Origin: Cryptomeria japonica
Taxonomy: Eukaryota > Streptophyta > Pinopsida > Cupressales > Cupressaceae
DNA length: 64,000 nucleotides
Direction of reading: 5' to 3'
Assembly: GCF_030272615.1 (NCBI RefSeq)
Contig: NC_081411.1
Coordinates: 156,388,971-156,452,970, forward strand
Positions 22,675 to 34,476 of the stretch are shown in pieces. Within the stretch, counting starts at the first letter, position 1. Every line of letters starts with the position of its first letter. The notes under the pieces are model-generated. The model did not search any database. It was given only the letters and a program-made list of their open reading frames with translations, and was not told the DNA's origin. Position numbers and translations under genes: made by a program.

Positions 22675-23938
22675 TGTTCAACCCAACAATAAGAATAATA
22701 ACTCTAGTTGAAGTCTCAACCCAAAGTTTGGACATTCACTTGGTAAAGTCACTATTTCTATAGATAGCGTTCATTTGATTGTCAACCCAGGGACGTAATA
22801 CTTGAAATGGGTCTGAACTATATATGCACTAAGTTCCTGCAATAGCTACTCTACATTACTGCAACAACTAACATTATGTAGAAAAGATAAGCAAGAAGTG
22901 AAACTATTGAAAGGATACAGGAGAACTTTTGTATTAACATAAATTCATTCAAGCAATACTGGCTAAGTTCAATGTTGATAAACATAAATTACTCTATTTT
23001 GGTTTGGCTGCAGAAACAGTCAGGGGATCTGTTTCCAATGGCTACAGGAACAGTCAATGAAAGAATGTCTACCGTAGCTAAAGAAGAAAACTAATCTTAA
23101 CAAATGCATAGGAACACTCACCAAGTGGTCCCCCTTGCGTGAGTGATTCTAGGCTTCCCAATAACAACTCTAAGTGCTCTGAATAACATATTTTTATTCA
23201 TCGTTCTTCGGAAGTCATTACATGATTCAACATTAAAAGAAACTCTTATAACTTTATTTTCAAAATCCTCTGCTCTACTTTCTCTCTTTTTCTATCTAAC
23301 CTCTGAGAAGAGATGAAAATATTAATTTAAAGTAAAACATCTACTTTAAACAACACAGATCACGCCAAACAGAAGAGGTGAATAACTAATCAGGAAAGGA
23401 GATAGCTGGAGTTAAGCTACAGAAAATGCGGATCTAAACCAAACCACAGTCATAACATACTGTGGTGGTAGTTACAACACCAATGTCCACTTGAGTTAGA
23501 CATCAGTAGTATCGCATGATTGCTTCTCCTATGTCGTTCCTTACGCTCTTCAACATCTCTATTGTTCGAGCTTTTAGTCATCTCCTTTAATATCTCTTCC
23601 TGCAACTAGAGTGATAGGCGAGCTTCCACTGTAGCATCATTTATTCTCTGCAATTCAAAATAAATAACATACAAGAACATACATACATATTTTATTTAAT
23701 GAAGACATCTATTAATTTCACACATGATATAGCCCTAAAAAATCTGCATGGCAACAAGAATGAATAACATGGCTACAGGAATAAACTGGCAAAGACAAAA
23801 CATGTTTTAATAGGTTCAGGCTAACATCCGAAATACATATATTAAACTTCTGATACATCCTTACTATTATGTAAATCAAAATATGACAAAAGATTAAGAT
23901 TTCTAAGGATAAAAATATGCCGATGTCTCAACTCATCA
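22675..23938 (-). repeat. A1 5' LTR
   Basis: 1264 bp. On + it runs TGTTCAACCC...CTCATCA; on minus TGATGAG...GGTTGAACA. Closely matches the A2 LTR 27857-29136. Next to the PBS on one side and to chromovirus RT on the other. Incidental ORFs inside are not genes. Confidence 0.88.
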
Positions 23939-24640
23939 AGCTTTATGCCAGCTTAGCGAAGTGTGATTTCTTCCACTCAGAGGTGAACTATCTTGGTCAT
24001 GTGGTTTCAGGAGAAGGTGTATATATGGATCCTTCTAAGATCCAAGCCATTGTAGATTGGCCAGCGCCAACCAATGTTTCTGAGGTGCAGAGTTTTATGT
24101 GTTTGGCCAGATATTACCGTTGCTTTGTTCATAGTTTTTCCTGGATAGGTCACCTGATCACTTCTCTTTAGAGGAAAGGGAAGAAGTTTGTTTGGCCAAA
24201 ACAATGCGAGTCATCTTTTCGTACCTTGAAGAAACTCCTCGTTAGTGTTCTGATTTTGGTTGTTCCTGATCCATCCAAAGATTTTATGGTTTGCACAGAT
24301 GCCTCTTTAGAAGGTATAGAAGTAGTACTTATGCAAGATGGTCATGTGGTAGCCTATGAGTCTCGCAAACTCAAGGACCACAAGATGAACTATCCAGCTC
24401 ATGACTTGGATTTGGTAATTGTATTTCATGCTTTAGTTAGGTGGCAACATTTTTTTTTGGGGGTGTCAGTTTGATTTGGATAGTGATCACCGTAGTTTGC
24501 AGTATATTTTCATGCAACCCAACTTGAATGCTCGACAACAAAGATGGATGGAATTTCTCTGTGAGTATTATTTTGAAGTTTGATATATTTAGGGGAAAGA
24601 GAATGTAGTGGTAGATGCTTTGAGTCGTAGGTGACATGAG
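23939..24640 (+). pseudogene. Chromovirus RT end and RNase H
   Basis: RT thumb (FHSEVNYLGHVVSGEGVYMDPSKI) and connection (SFMCLARYYRCFVHSFSWI), a TAG near 24169, then RNase H with CTDASLEGI (first Asp), AYESRKLKDHKMNYPAHDLDL (Glu lost in ELA context) and, after a frameshift near 24472, SDHRSLQYI-like and ENVVVDALSRR near 24600. Tether and RNase H are typical of chromoviruses. Several stops. Confidence 0.85.
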
Positions 24641-25478
24641 GTTGCAACATTGTCCCTTGGGGTGGACTTGAGAGAGAGAATTCTTGAGATTCTTCCTCAA
24701 GATACCTGGTATAAGGATGTTAGAGCCGTGACTGAGACTCGAAGACCATTAGAGGGTAGATATTCTGGATATAACCTTGAAGTAGATGGTCTTCTTTGAC
24801 ATCTTGGACGGATCTATGTGACTCCTTTGGATGGACTTCATATTTTGATCATGATTGAGGCCCATCATGCACCTTATTCGGCACACCCTGGTGTCAAGAA
24901 GATGCACGCAGATCTTAGACAGATATATCATTGGGCTGGTATGAAACATGACATTGTTGATTTTATGTCAAAATATTTATAATGTCAGTGGGCAAAGGAA
25001 AAGCATCAACACCCTATAGAGCTTTTATAGACTAATTTGGTACTGGATTAGAAATGGGATATAATTTCCATGGATTTCATAAAGGGGTTTGCCTATTTCT
25101 TTGCATCATCATGATGCCATCATGGTCATTATTGATAGATTTACCAAAGTTGTTCGTTTTGTTCCTATTCGATGTTCCTATATAGTAGTAGTGGTGGCAT
25201 GAGTTTTCCTGGAGGATGTGGTGAGGTTGCATGGGATTCCTAGGAGGATCATTTCCGCTAGAGATTCTGTCTTTACTTTAGCATTATGGACCTCACTTCA
25301 ACATGATTTGGGGACCTAGTTTAACTTCAGTTCATCTTATCACCCAGATCTTGTCTTAGAGGATAGGGTGCATTTAGGATCGGGTATACTTTGAGAGATG
25401 GAGCAACAGATTGAGCAGATTCATGGGCATTTGGTGGCTACTCAGGATAGGTAGAAGAAGTATGTCAATGCTCATAGG
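24641..25478 (+). pseudogene. Chromovirus integrase with internal deletion
   Basis: The zinc region has AHHAPYSAHPGVKKMHADL near 24860-24920 and a C-x-W remnant near 24982. The core starts at SMDFIKGF; the second site reads ISARDSVF, with Ala at the usual first Asp. After HPDLVLED (about 25340) the text jumps to a segment corresponding to MEQQIEQIHGHLVATQDR, so roughly 100 residues including the catalytic Glu region appear deleted. Multiple stops. Confidence 0.78.
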
Positions 25479-25910
25479 GTGGATCATCTATTTTCTATTG
25501 GTGACCGTGTGTTCTTGAGAGTGCATCCGCAGAAGAGTTCGATCCGTTATGGAAAGGGTTCTAAGTTGGCACCTCATTTTGTTGGCCCTTTTGAGATCCT
25601 TGAGAGAATAGGACCTGTTGCCTACCATCTTTCCTTGCCACCGAGCCTATCCTACATCCACGATATTTTTCATGTTTCTGTTCTTAGACCTTATCATCCT
25701 AATGTGTCTCATGTTCTTGATTGGAACGTATTGCAGGTCGAGGACGGACAAATTTCCATGGATCCTGTGTGCATTCTACAGTATCAAGATTTGACCCTTA
25801 GGTGTCATACCATCGACCAGGTAAGGGTCCTATGGGACCCAAATGATGAGACCTTAACGACATGGGAGGATGCACAAAAGATGAGAGAGATTTATTCTTA
25901 TCTGTTTTAG
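25479..25910 (+). pseudogene. Chromovirus integrase C-terminus with chromodomain
   Basis: 143 codons open. [11 protein letters not shown] and [23 protein letters not shown] form the GPF module; [15 protein letters not shown] links to a chromodomain near residues 95-143 ([11 protein letters not shown] ... [22 protein letters not shown]) ending at TAG 25908-25910. Chromodomains of this type guide insertion to particular chromatin. The aromatic positions are only partly conserved. This is the most intact part of the element. Confidence 0.88.
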
Positions 25911-25931
25911 GCTTCTAGGAGTAGGCCTATT

Positions 25932-25945
25932 TTTGGGGGGGAGAA
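25932..25945 (+). other. Chromovirus polypurine tract
   Basis: TTTTTGGGGGGGAGAA directly before the LTR start TGTAGTAGCC. Confidence 0.8.
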
Positions 25946-27726
25946 TGTAGTAGCCTTTTCTCGATCAGACTTTTAGACTCATGTTTGACTTCAGTTGGAT
26001 TTTTCAGTGGATACATTATTGTGATATTTTACTTAGACAATATGCAGTATGGAGATATGCTTTAATTTTATTTACAATGTGTTTTTCATGCAATATTTTA
26101 TTTATGGATGTTAAATATGATTTTTATTGGATTACTAACATGGACTGACACATTTACTTTATATGTGCAATGCGTTGCATCCATGTTACATGTTTGTAAG
26201 TGTATGGGGTGTGAGGGGATAATTTTCCTTCACTCACTTTAGTGAGACAGGGAACACCATGATTATCCTTCATTAGTGTGTGTGTTGTGTATTTTATATA
26301 TATCTATATACACATGTGGTTCATTGATGTAGGGCACTATAGGTACAAGTACCGAGTAGGTACAGGGTATCGACTCCACTTGGTTTCACAGGTCTGAGCA
26401 TACCTTATTTGTTCGATGGGAGTGGAGGAGATAGTTGGTAGACCTTAAAATTGACCTGCAGTTACACTCATGTGAGTGTTATCACTCAGTTGTCAATTCC
26501 CATTTGATCGATATGCAACTCTTGGTTCTTTGACATTTTTGTTTTGTGAGTTGTCGTGTGGTTATTTATTGTTTGCATGCTTCTAGTTAGTTAGAAAAGT
26601 TAGTTTGAGTGAATAGTGTTATTTCATGTTGGTGTATTTGAATTAAATTAATATTTCTTTGTGATTATTGATTTAGTTACATAAATTGAGTTATTGAATT
26701 TAAATTGATAAAGTGCATGTTATATTTAAAAAGTAATTGTATTCAATTAAAAAAGGAAATAAATTTAAATAGTATGCTATTGGAATTTTTAGATTATATG
26801 TTGAGTTAATTTCAAAATAATGAAAAGGAAAAGAAAAAGAAAATATCCTCATTGACTATTTAAGAGGAGATTAGATTTTTACCTTTTATGGAAAATTGCT
26901 ATTTGTTGAATGAAAACTTTAACCTAAAATTTTTAGGTTAAAATTTTTCATATATTTACTTGAGACTTCACGGGAAGAGGGGAGAGGAATTTTTTTGGAA
27001 GCTAAGTTTGGAAACAAAAAAAAATTGGAGATTGGAATCTGGATTGAAGATTTTGGTGTGCAGGTTGAGGCTCATCTCATTTTTTTCTTCCAGGAGTGTA
27101 TTTACATGTTGGATAGACTTTATCTTTCCTTTTGTTAAAAAAAAAAATGGTTTGAAAACTTCCTGTGTGTGCTTGGAAATCATGAAATTTTTAGTGGAAG
27201 CTTTAAATTGAATATAAGTTGTGGGAATTGAGTAATTTATATTTGAAATAATCTTTTTCCAAATCATATTTGTTAATTGTGAAGAAATTGAATTTTAGAA
27301 CCAAAAATTTAGTTTCTTTGTGTGTGTTTTCAAGTCAAGCAATTTTTTTTTAAATCTTTTCATTTCAAGATTGGGAGTAAAAGATTTATTTTTCTTTGAG
27401 AACAGAGGTTTTCAGATTGTTAAAACCAAGGGATATGCTGGCCAATTTTTTGCAATTTGACCTCCCTGTGTGTTCATGATATTCCATGTGTGTGAGAGAA
27501 ATGGAAATTTGAATTTGATCCCCTCTGTTTTGTTTAGATTTCACTTGGTTTTTGCCCAGAATCAATTAATTTGGGTCTTTAATGACTTTGGTAGTATACA
27601 AAAAAAAATTATCAAAGAAATCTTTCATCAAATTTTTTTTGTTTATACTCTGTTTTAGCAGAGTTCTTTTTATGCAAAAAAGAAAATTTTATATGAAAAT
27701 TAAAAAAAAATATATATAAAATAATA

Positions 27727-27764
27727 ACCACGTGGTAGGGGACCCACCTCCCCCCACCACGTGG
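27727..27764. promoter_or_regulatory. Inverted pair of G-box-like CCACGTGG sites
   Basis: ACCACGTGGT at 27727-27736 and ACCACGTGG at 27756-27764, arranged as a 9-bp inverted repeat around a G/C-rich spacer. CACGTG is the plant G-box bound by bZIP/bHLH proteins; function here is inference. Confidence 0.5.
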
Positions 27765-27796
27765 AAGGTAGTTGCTTCTAGCATAGGTTAGCAATG

Positions 27797-27850
27797 CTAC
27801 CATATGGTAGGTGCTACTACCATATGGTAGGCTCTACTACAATATGGTAG
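27797..27850. repeat. Three tandem CTACCATATGGTAG palindromes
   Basis: Perfect 14-bp palindromes at 27797-27810 and 27817-27830, and a one-mismatch copy at 27837-27850, spaced exactly 20 bp, about two helical turns. Confidence 0.85.
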
Positions 27851-27856
27851 CAGTGT

Positions 27857-29136
27857 TGTTCAACCCAACAATAAGAATAATAACTCTAGTTGAAGTCTCA
27901 ACCCGAAGTTTGGACATTCATTTAGTAGTCACTATTTTCATAGCTAGTGTTCATTTGATTGTCAACGCAGGGACGTAATACTTGAAATGGATCTACAGTA
28001 TATATGCACTAAGTTCCTACAAAAGCTATTCTGCATTACTGCAGCAACTAACATTATGTGGAAAAGATAAGCAAGATTTGAAACTATGGAAAGGCTAGTG
28101 GAAAACTTTTGCATAAATTCATAAAAGCAATTCTGGATAAATTCAATGTTCATAAACATAAATTATTCTGTTCTAGTTTGGCTGCAGGAATAGTCAGTGG
28201 ATCTTTTTCCAGTGGCTACAAGAACAGTCAATGCAAGAACGTCTACTGCAGCTAAGGAAAGAAAACTAATCTTAACAAATGCATAGGAACACTCACCAAG
28301 TTGGCCCCCTTGGATGAGTGATACCAGGGTTCCCAAAAAAAACTCTAAAAGCTCATAATAACATATTTTTATTCATCGTTCTTTTGAAGTCATTACATGA
28401 TTCAATATGAAAAGAAAATTCAAAAATACTTAGGAAAAATCCTTTGCTCTATTTCTCTTCTCTTTCTCTCCCACCCCTGAGAAGATAAAGAGCTTATTAT
28501 TAAAAAAAAATCATCTACAACAGACAACACAAATTACACCAAAAAGAAGAGGCAGATAATTAACCGAGAAAGGAGATAGATAGCTAGAGTTATGTTGCAG
28601 GAAATGTGGATCTAAACTAAACCATAGTCATAACATACTATGGTGGTATTTACAACTTTGATGTCCACCTAAGTTAGACATCGGTAGTATCTCTTGATTG
28701 CTCTGCTTATGTCGTTCCTTATGCTTCTCAGTTTTTCTGCAGTTTGATCTTTAGTCATCTTCTTGAGTATCCTTTCCTTCAACTGGCATGAAATGTGAAT
28801 GTCCACCGCAGTATCATTTATTCCCTACACCACAAAATAAATAATGTACAAGAGCATACATACACATTTTATTTAATCAGGACATCTATTAATTCCACAT
28901 ATGATATTGCCCTAAACAATCCACATGGCAACAAGAATAAATCACATGGCTGCAGGAATAAATCACATGGCTGCATGAATAAACTGGCAAAGATAAAATA
29001 TGATTTAATAGGTTCAGGCTAACATATGGAATACATATAGTAAAATTACAATACATCACTACTACTATGCAAACCAAAAGATGACTAAAACTCAAGAGTT
29101 TAGAGGATAGAAATATGACAATGTCTCAAGTCATCA
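27857..29136 (-). repeat. A2 3' LTR
   Basis: 1280 bp. + strand TGTTCAACCC...AAGTCATCA. Aligns along its length with A1 LTR 22675-23938 with many substitutions and small indels, including a duplicated GGCTGCAGGAATAAATCACAT near 28949-28980. Confidence 0.88.
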
Positions 29137-29150
29137 TGCCCTCCAACTTT
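29137..29150 (-). other. A2 polypurine tract
   Basis: Minus strand AAAGTTGGAGGGCA directly before the LTR start TGATGACTTG. The accessory ORF stop (TAA) overlaps its left edge. Confidence 0.75.
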
Positions 29151-29548
29151 AAGAGCTTGCTGATCCTACAACAAAAGGAAAATTTCTGATTCTTGCACTA
29201 GTTCTTAGATCACCAATGGTTCCTTGACCTGTTCCTCCAGAAGCTAAATTCCAGTAAAATCCTTTCATCTTTTCCAGCCTGGACCATCTGACTGATTCTT
29301 CTGTACTTGCTTCATAGGGTTGATCGATAGTCTTACATCCCAATAGCAGCCACATAAGAATAGGAGGTTGAAAGATTAGTGGTAACCAGTTATTGGTCTT
29401 CTCTCTACCTAGTTGTATATATTTGGGGGCTCTTTGCATAGCTGCCTAAAAATTTTGCAGTGAATGAGGTTCTCCCTACTTCAATTTTTTTGGTAAGTTA
29501 TTCGAGTGCTGAGTTAGCCCATCTATTGTAGCTGTATTGTCAGTCTGA

Positions 29549-29737
29549 ACTAAGTGCTCATATGCCTGGTATATTTCCTCCCTCATTGGAAGCACTAGTT
29601 TCCTAACATCATTTATTACCAGTAATTTCTGCCATTCATAATAACTAAGTGCTCATATGCCTAGTATATTTCCTCCCTCATTGGAAGCACTAGTTTCCTA
29701 ACATCATTTCTTACCAGTAATTTCTGCCATTCATAAT
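29549..29737. repeat. 94-bp tandem duplication in A2 ORF
   Basis: AACTAAGTGCTCATATGCC... to ...GCCATTCATAAT occurs twice (29549-29642 and 29643-29737) with two differences. The length shifts the reading frame between the copies. Confidence 0.9.
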
Positions 29738-30056
29738 AAAGAACTCTTGGCTCTTTTGCTTCCTTCCTCAATGGTAATGGACAATCAAATTCAAAATCTT
29801 TGTATTCTTTGTCTTGTGCCCACATGATGATCTCATTTTGAATCCATGACATCATAGCTTTTATATGGATATCACCAATATATAACAAAGTATTCCACTC
29901 ACTATCTAAGGGTACAACATAGTTACGTAAATAAAATTCACACAACAAATTTTTCACAGCTGCTGGAGAAGTCTAGTAAGCATCATAAAATTCCTCAAGG
30001 GTTTCTAAAGAGGGGCTAAGGTCCCTTACAATGCAGTTCAATTTGAAATTTAAATG

Positions 30057-30147
30057 CGGCTCCCTTAAATGCAGAGCATAAACCCTTGGAAGTGCCCTAA
30101 AATTTAAATACTGCTCCCTTAAATGCAAAGCATAAACCCTTGGAGGT
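30057..30147. repeat. Short tandem duplication in A2 ORF coiled-coil region
   Basis: GCTCCCTTAAATGCAGAGCATAAACCC occurs twice about 60 bp apart; in protein RVYALHLRE is repeated. Confidence 0.8.
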
Positions 30148-31593
30148 GCCCTACATTGCATCAATTTGGGGACCATACTAGTGATTGTTTCAACCTTAGC
30201 CTCTAATTCTTCAATTTTGTTATCCCTCTTTTCAATTTCACTTTGTTGTTTGTTAATAACCCCTTGCAATCTAGCCCTCTCTATTTCCCATTGTTTATAA
30301 AATGTTAACGCAATAGATAAACTATGTCATGGAATCTCTTCAACAAGTTCCTCAAGCGGCTATGGAATCTCTCCAACAGGTTCATCAAGTTGCTCTGGAA
30401 TCTCTTCAATAGGTTCCTCAAGCTTCTATGCCACATAAGCAAGATTTGAAAGTCTATCTACATCACCTTCTTCCTGGATTTCAACATCTGTAGGGCTCCC
30501 TTCTTCTGATGTTTCTACTGAAATAACCTCTACTGGATCACCTGTTGGACGAGCCTTCTGGGTCCTACTCCATGTTCTTCTCGTATAAACCTTTGGAGTG
30601 GCTGTGGGAATGGTTTCTACCTATGGCTCTATTGTAGGAGTTTTTCTTTTTGACCTATGCCTCTTGGCTGTAGGAGAAAATTTGAGTTGCATGTGGTTGA
30701 ACCATAGGTTCTTCATCTGTTTCATTTATTTCCAATTCCTTCCCTTTTCTCTTAGCAATTGGTGAATCACTTTGAAGAGAAGTGGAGGGTTGTTCCACAT
30801 TTTCCTCAACCATCTCTTCTTCCATAATAACCGCAACTCCTTCAGCAATGAGAAAATCATTCTCTACAGAAACTACAGGAGAAGAGGGTTCTGCAATATT
30901 TCCTTCTTCAACTGGTGGAGCATCTTCAACAGGAGCATCTTCAACCCTAAACTACAATATGTCCTCAAATACCCCCCATTCCATCTGTGAAATGTTTCTA
31001 AGAGAACATTCTACAAGCAATTTAATCAAAACATGATGGCTGACAGAATGACTTCCATTCTTCCGCGTTTCTTTGGCACTTGTAGAAATGAGGTGGTATA
31101 GAAAACTAGGGACATTCACCCTCCAGCCATGTCATAGATGACTAAGTAATTTAAAATGTAGTGAATGTAGATTTGAATACCTCCCTTTGCAAGTGATGTA
31201 TTTCATGACATATAAAGCTACCTGAGGCCACTCTACTGGTAGGGAAACCCTCCTAGTTCCTTGCTTGTGCACCGCTAGAGGTCCATCTATGGGAAGTGTA
31301 AACTCTACCCTGGTGCTCCTTGTGTCATTTGATTCTAGAGAAAATTCTCCTTCCTGTGGCAACCCTATAACTACAGCTATCCGTTGCTCTGTAGAAATGA
31401 ATCTTAAACCTTTAACCATAGCTTCTCCTTCGTTGAAGGAATGCATAAACTCTGCAGCAATTTCTTCATTAAAATCCCTGATTTTCAATAAATAATCAAT
31501 CTAGCCATGGTGTCTAAAATAATGCTCACAAAGAGCATACTGCAACAACGCTTCATGAAATGCTAGTTCATGGCAGATTGGATCTTCACCCAT

Positions 31594-32022
31594 TTCTTAC
31601 TCTATTAGTATACAACACTCTGTAGCTGAGAAACGAAGAACCAAAATATCCTACAGACTTGAAAATTGAAAATTCCATACATAACTCCAAATTTGGTGGC
31701 AAATTTGCATGAAAGAATATCTTGTTAAAAACAATGATGGCAAGCAATCAATTCTAAGTACCGAAAAGGATGAATAATTACTAACTTTGGAAACCAAACC
31801 ATAAAACACACCCCCCCCCCCCGAACTTAACTTAGCACGTGTCCACACAAGCTGACAAGATTTAGGGGAGTGTACGCAGATTTAGCAAGGCATAATCGTA
31901 ATGAAATAATAAATGCGTAATTAAAATAAAATACAATATGTACATACTTGCAGTCGTACGAAAATGATGGCGAAATGAAATGAAATGATAGATAAGAAAA
32001 TGAGATGACGTGGATGGAATTT
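31594..32022 (-). other. A2 spacer upstream of accessory ORF
   Basis: Non-coding, parallels A1 7761-8220. Contains a poly-C run of about 14 near 31810-31823. Ends at TGGATGGAATTT where C2 begins. Confidence 0.65.
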
Positions 32023-32470
32023 TGTTGGTGTGAATAAATATTCATTATGGATATTATTACACTTTACTTAAGTTAACTTAGGATAATGCATCTCTTCATA
32101 GTTTGGATTTGAGACACTTAGGGAAGTGTGCACATAGGGATAGAGCTTGTAAGATAAATTCCACCTTTTGTGGTCTTATTTTGCTATTACACTCCACATT
32201 CGGTGGTTCATCCACCTCTTGTGGAATATTATATTATTTCTCCTACCTATCCCTAGTATTTCTTACCTACCCTTGTTTCTCATTGAGCCACATGTCATGA
32301 TTGTGTGCTCGTACATCCATATGGACTTTCCTATATAAGCAGGCCTATATTCATTGTATTGATTAATCCAATTGATCATTTGCATATTGATGAGAATACA
32401 GTTTGTTCTTGTCATTCTTTTGTCTCTCTTTTATGCTTTTCATTGTTCCCTTGATCTTGGAAAAATCTCA
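32023..32470 (+). repeat. C2 5' LTR
   Basis: 448 bp, TGTTGGTGTGAATAAATATTC... to AAAAATCTCA, two bases before the PBS. TATA box CTATATAAG at 32331-32339. Confidence 0.88.
32331..32339 (+). promoter_or_regulatory. TATA box of C2 LTR
   Basis: CTATATAAG about 130 bp before the LTR end, standard spacing for a copia U3 promoter. Confidence 0.6.
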
Positions 32471-32472
32471 TA

Positions 32473-32485
32473 TGGTATCAGAGCC
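32473..32485 (+). other. C2 primer binding site
   Basis: TGGTATCAGAGCC, complementary to the 3' end of initiator Met-tRNA, the common copia primer. Confidence 0.9.
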
Positions 32486-33509
32486 ATTGGGGCTTCATTG
32501 ATTGGTTTTTGGAGACATTTTTGAAGGCTTCTATTTTTGGATCTGAGGAACAAACATTTTTTGGAGGCATCTTAGAGCATTTTTGACCTCACCATTGCGT
32601 CCGGGAGACCGTTTCCATAAAAATCGAATATAAACTCGCCCTATTTTGGCGAAAATCAATTTTTGGGTGTGGAGAAATTTATTTCCCAATTTGTGCGGTA
32701 TGGTATGGAGTTTTTGAATTTAAAAAAAAAAATTAATTTTTTTTTTTGAAAATTATTTTCCAGTTTGAAAAGATTTTTCTTTTAAAATTTTTTTTTTTTG
32801 AAAATCATTTTTGGGATTCATACCTTCTGCCCAATCAGTAGTGCACAGTCAGTGCCCAGTCAACAGTGCATAGTCAGTGCCCAGTCAGCATTTTTTTTTG
32901 GAAATTCTCAAACCCCTCTCCATTGAGCTGTTTGGTTTTTTGGGTCAACTTTGAAGGCCCATAACTTGCTCAATTTTGCTCCTTTTTGGATGCAATTTTT
33001 TTTTATTTGGGCTAATTTTTCATGCTCTTCATAGTGGTGTGGTTATTTTTTGATTTTGGTTCACAACTTTTTCGGAAGTTTTGGATTCTCTCAGTTGTAC
33101 CTATCCAATCCTCAATTCTGCAACTTCAAAGGCCTCGTTTGAGCTCATATGACCTTCTTTTCAGGTGCTGTTTTTTTTAAAGTGCATTTTTTTTTGTCTA
33201 CTCTCATAATCTATGATCATATTTCAGTGATTTTGAGTGGAAATTGTACTTTCTGATATTGGTCTTATTTGGCCTATTTGGTACTTGTAAATTGCTTGGA
33301 TCTTAGTTTAGATCTCTTGCACTATTAGTTTGAGTCTCTTTTGGTCTTATTGAGGTAGTTGTAAAATTTAAATCATACGTCTAGTTTGCCATTTTTTGCA
33401 AGTAGCCCATTATACACGCACTAAGTATAAAGTGCCAAATCATCACTTGTGGGGGGGTGTCTTGTGTGATTGTGCCTCTATTTCCTTGTGCTCTTTAATT
33501 TTTGTTCCA
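32486..33509 (+). other. C2 leader
   Basis: About 1 kb, T-rich with many homopolymer runs and no ORF. A 24-bp tandem pair (AGTGCACAGTCAGTGCCCAGTCA) lies near 32840-32886. Confidence 0.7.
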
Positions 33510-34476
33510 ATGAGTCCTCATAAATTTCTACCTTTAACTCCACATAATTATGCATCATGGAAAATTAAAGTATGGAGCAAATTAATAGAAAAAGGTCTCA
33601 TGCATTACATAGATGGAACAATAGCAGCACCACCTGATCCTAAGGTTGATTCTAATGCTCAGTTGGAATGGCCCACTAATAATTGCATGGATCTTGGAAC
33701 TTTGCACAAGTATGTATCAGATGATCTCATCTTTCATATTGAAAAATGTACTATAATCAAAGATGCTTGGGATATGTTTCAGAAATTGTATGGTCAAGTT
33801 GATGAAATCAGAGGTTATAAGATTGACAATGAGCTCACCAACTTGTATCCCAAGAGTTTTGATACAATCAAAGATTATGTCACCAAAGAAAATGAGCTAA
33901 GAGAAAAGCTTAAGGATTGTGGATTCGACAAAAAGGATTCTCAGTTGATATTCAACTTGTTGGACAAGCTTGCACCTGAATATGTAGCATTTGTGTCTAG
34001 CTTCCAAACTCATCATTTTACAGTGGGGAGTTCCTATATTATGCCTTCATTTGATGCTTTCATAGAAATATTGATATTGGAACAATCTAAGTTGTTGAAC
34101 ATGGGGCTTCTCAAGTCTTCAAAATCTGAGGCTTTGGTGGCTAATCAAGGGAATCAAGGAAGTCAAGGCAAAGATTCCAACAAGAAGAAGAAGCACTCCA
34201 AGTCAAAGGCACAGCAGGAAAAAGGACAATCATCCTCTCCATCACAAGGCAATTTTTTCATCCTCTTCCAAGAAGGGGACACCACCTAAGAAGGATAAAC
34301 CAACTTGTGCCCATTGCAAGAAGTATGGTCATGATGAGCATCGATGACACACCAAGCAAGTTGATGAGTTGACAAATCCTCTTAAGAAAAACAACATCAA
34401 CTTGCCATCTGTCTACACAAATAAGGATTCATCTCCTTCCTCTTCCTCACTGTCTAAGGGAAAAGGGTAGGTATTT
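33510..34476 (+). pseudogene. gag: C2 gag with zinc knuckle, frameshifted
   Basis: Start chosen at ATG 33510 (SPHKFLPLTPHNYASWKIKVW), which begins the conserved copia Gag region; the upstream in-frame ATG at 33396 gives no Gag-like sequence. Capsid (UBN2-like) motifs LEWPTNNCMDLGTLHKYVSD, DAWDMFQKLYG and LREKLKDCGFDKKDSQLIFNLLDKL follow. Near 34250 the frame shifts, and the CAHCKKYGHDEHR knuckle (34308-34350) is in the next frame, its last Cys replaced by a TGA. The Lys/Ser-rich tail leads to protease. Confidence 0.87.

Larger units (their letters stand above)
6584..23938 (-). mobile_element. Athila-like Ty3/gypsy element A1
   Basis: Reads on the minus strand: 5' LTR 22675-23938, PBS 22653-22670, gag, protease, RT-RNase H-integrase, accessory ORF, then cut by C1. 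The Asp-tRNA-like PBS, the absence of a second RNase H between RNase H and integrase, the RT sequence type and a post-pol ORF all fit the Athila branch. The pol region carries a solo LTR (9028-10512) and is tandemly amplified (10369-20066). Its 3' LTR is outside the window. Inserted into the RT of the chromovirus; AGCTT at 23939-23943 is the predicted target duplication. Confidence 0.88.
23939..27856 (+). mobile_element. Ty3/gypsy chromovirus (Tekay/Del-like), 3' half
   Basis: Begins abruptly inside RT at LYASLAKCDFF, where A1 inserted; its 5' half must lie beyond the far end of A1, left of the window. Domain order RT-RNase H-integrase-chromodomain, then PPT and LTR. The LTR is cut by A2 at 27857. 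It is the host of both Athila-like elements and thus the oldest layer seen. Confidence 0.88.
25946..27856 (+). repeat. Chromovirus 3' LTR, cut by A2
   Basis: Starts TGTAGTAGCCTTTTC after the PPT and runs 1911 bp to the A2 insertion; the rest is beyond A2. No coding sequence. A TATA-rich stretch lies near 26290-26312. Palindromes at 27727-27764 and 27797-27850 are listed separately. AGTGT at 27852-27856 is the predicted A2 target duplication. Confidence 0.72.
29148..31593 (-). pseudogene. A2 post-pol accessory ORF, nearly complete
   Basis: About 800 codons from the Met complementary to 31591-31593 to the stop at the PPT. Order: N-terminal region with KIRDFNEEIAAEFMHSFNEGEAM and IAVVIGLPQEGEF; SLPVEWPQVALYVMKYITCKGRYSNLHSLHFKLL; an acidic stretch; basic SKRKGKELEI-like clusters; a predicted coiled coil (NKQQSEIEKRDNKIEELEAKVETI, read in pieces, near 30170-30260); then a C-terminal domain rich in Trp (MSWIQNEIIMWAQDKEY, YYEWQKLLV, RWSRLEKMKGFYWNL). 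Broken by several stops. Function unknown to me. Matches A1 6584-7760 in its N-terminal part. Confidence 0.72.
27857..32022 (-). mobile_element. Athila-like element A2, 3' part
   Basis: Same family as A1, same strand: 3' LTR 27857-29136, PPT, accessory ORF, spacer, then interrupted by C2 at 32023. Its gag-pol should lie right of C2/G/N, outside the window. Inserted into the chromovirus LTR. Confidence 0.86.

Noticed and set aside
31808-31824. Poly-C runs here, at 4058 and at 36481
   Set aside because: Likely slippage or base-calling uncertainty; no evidence for a functional G-quadruplex array.
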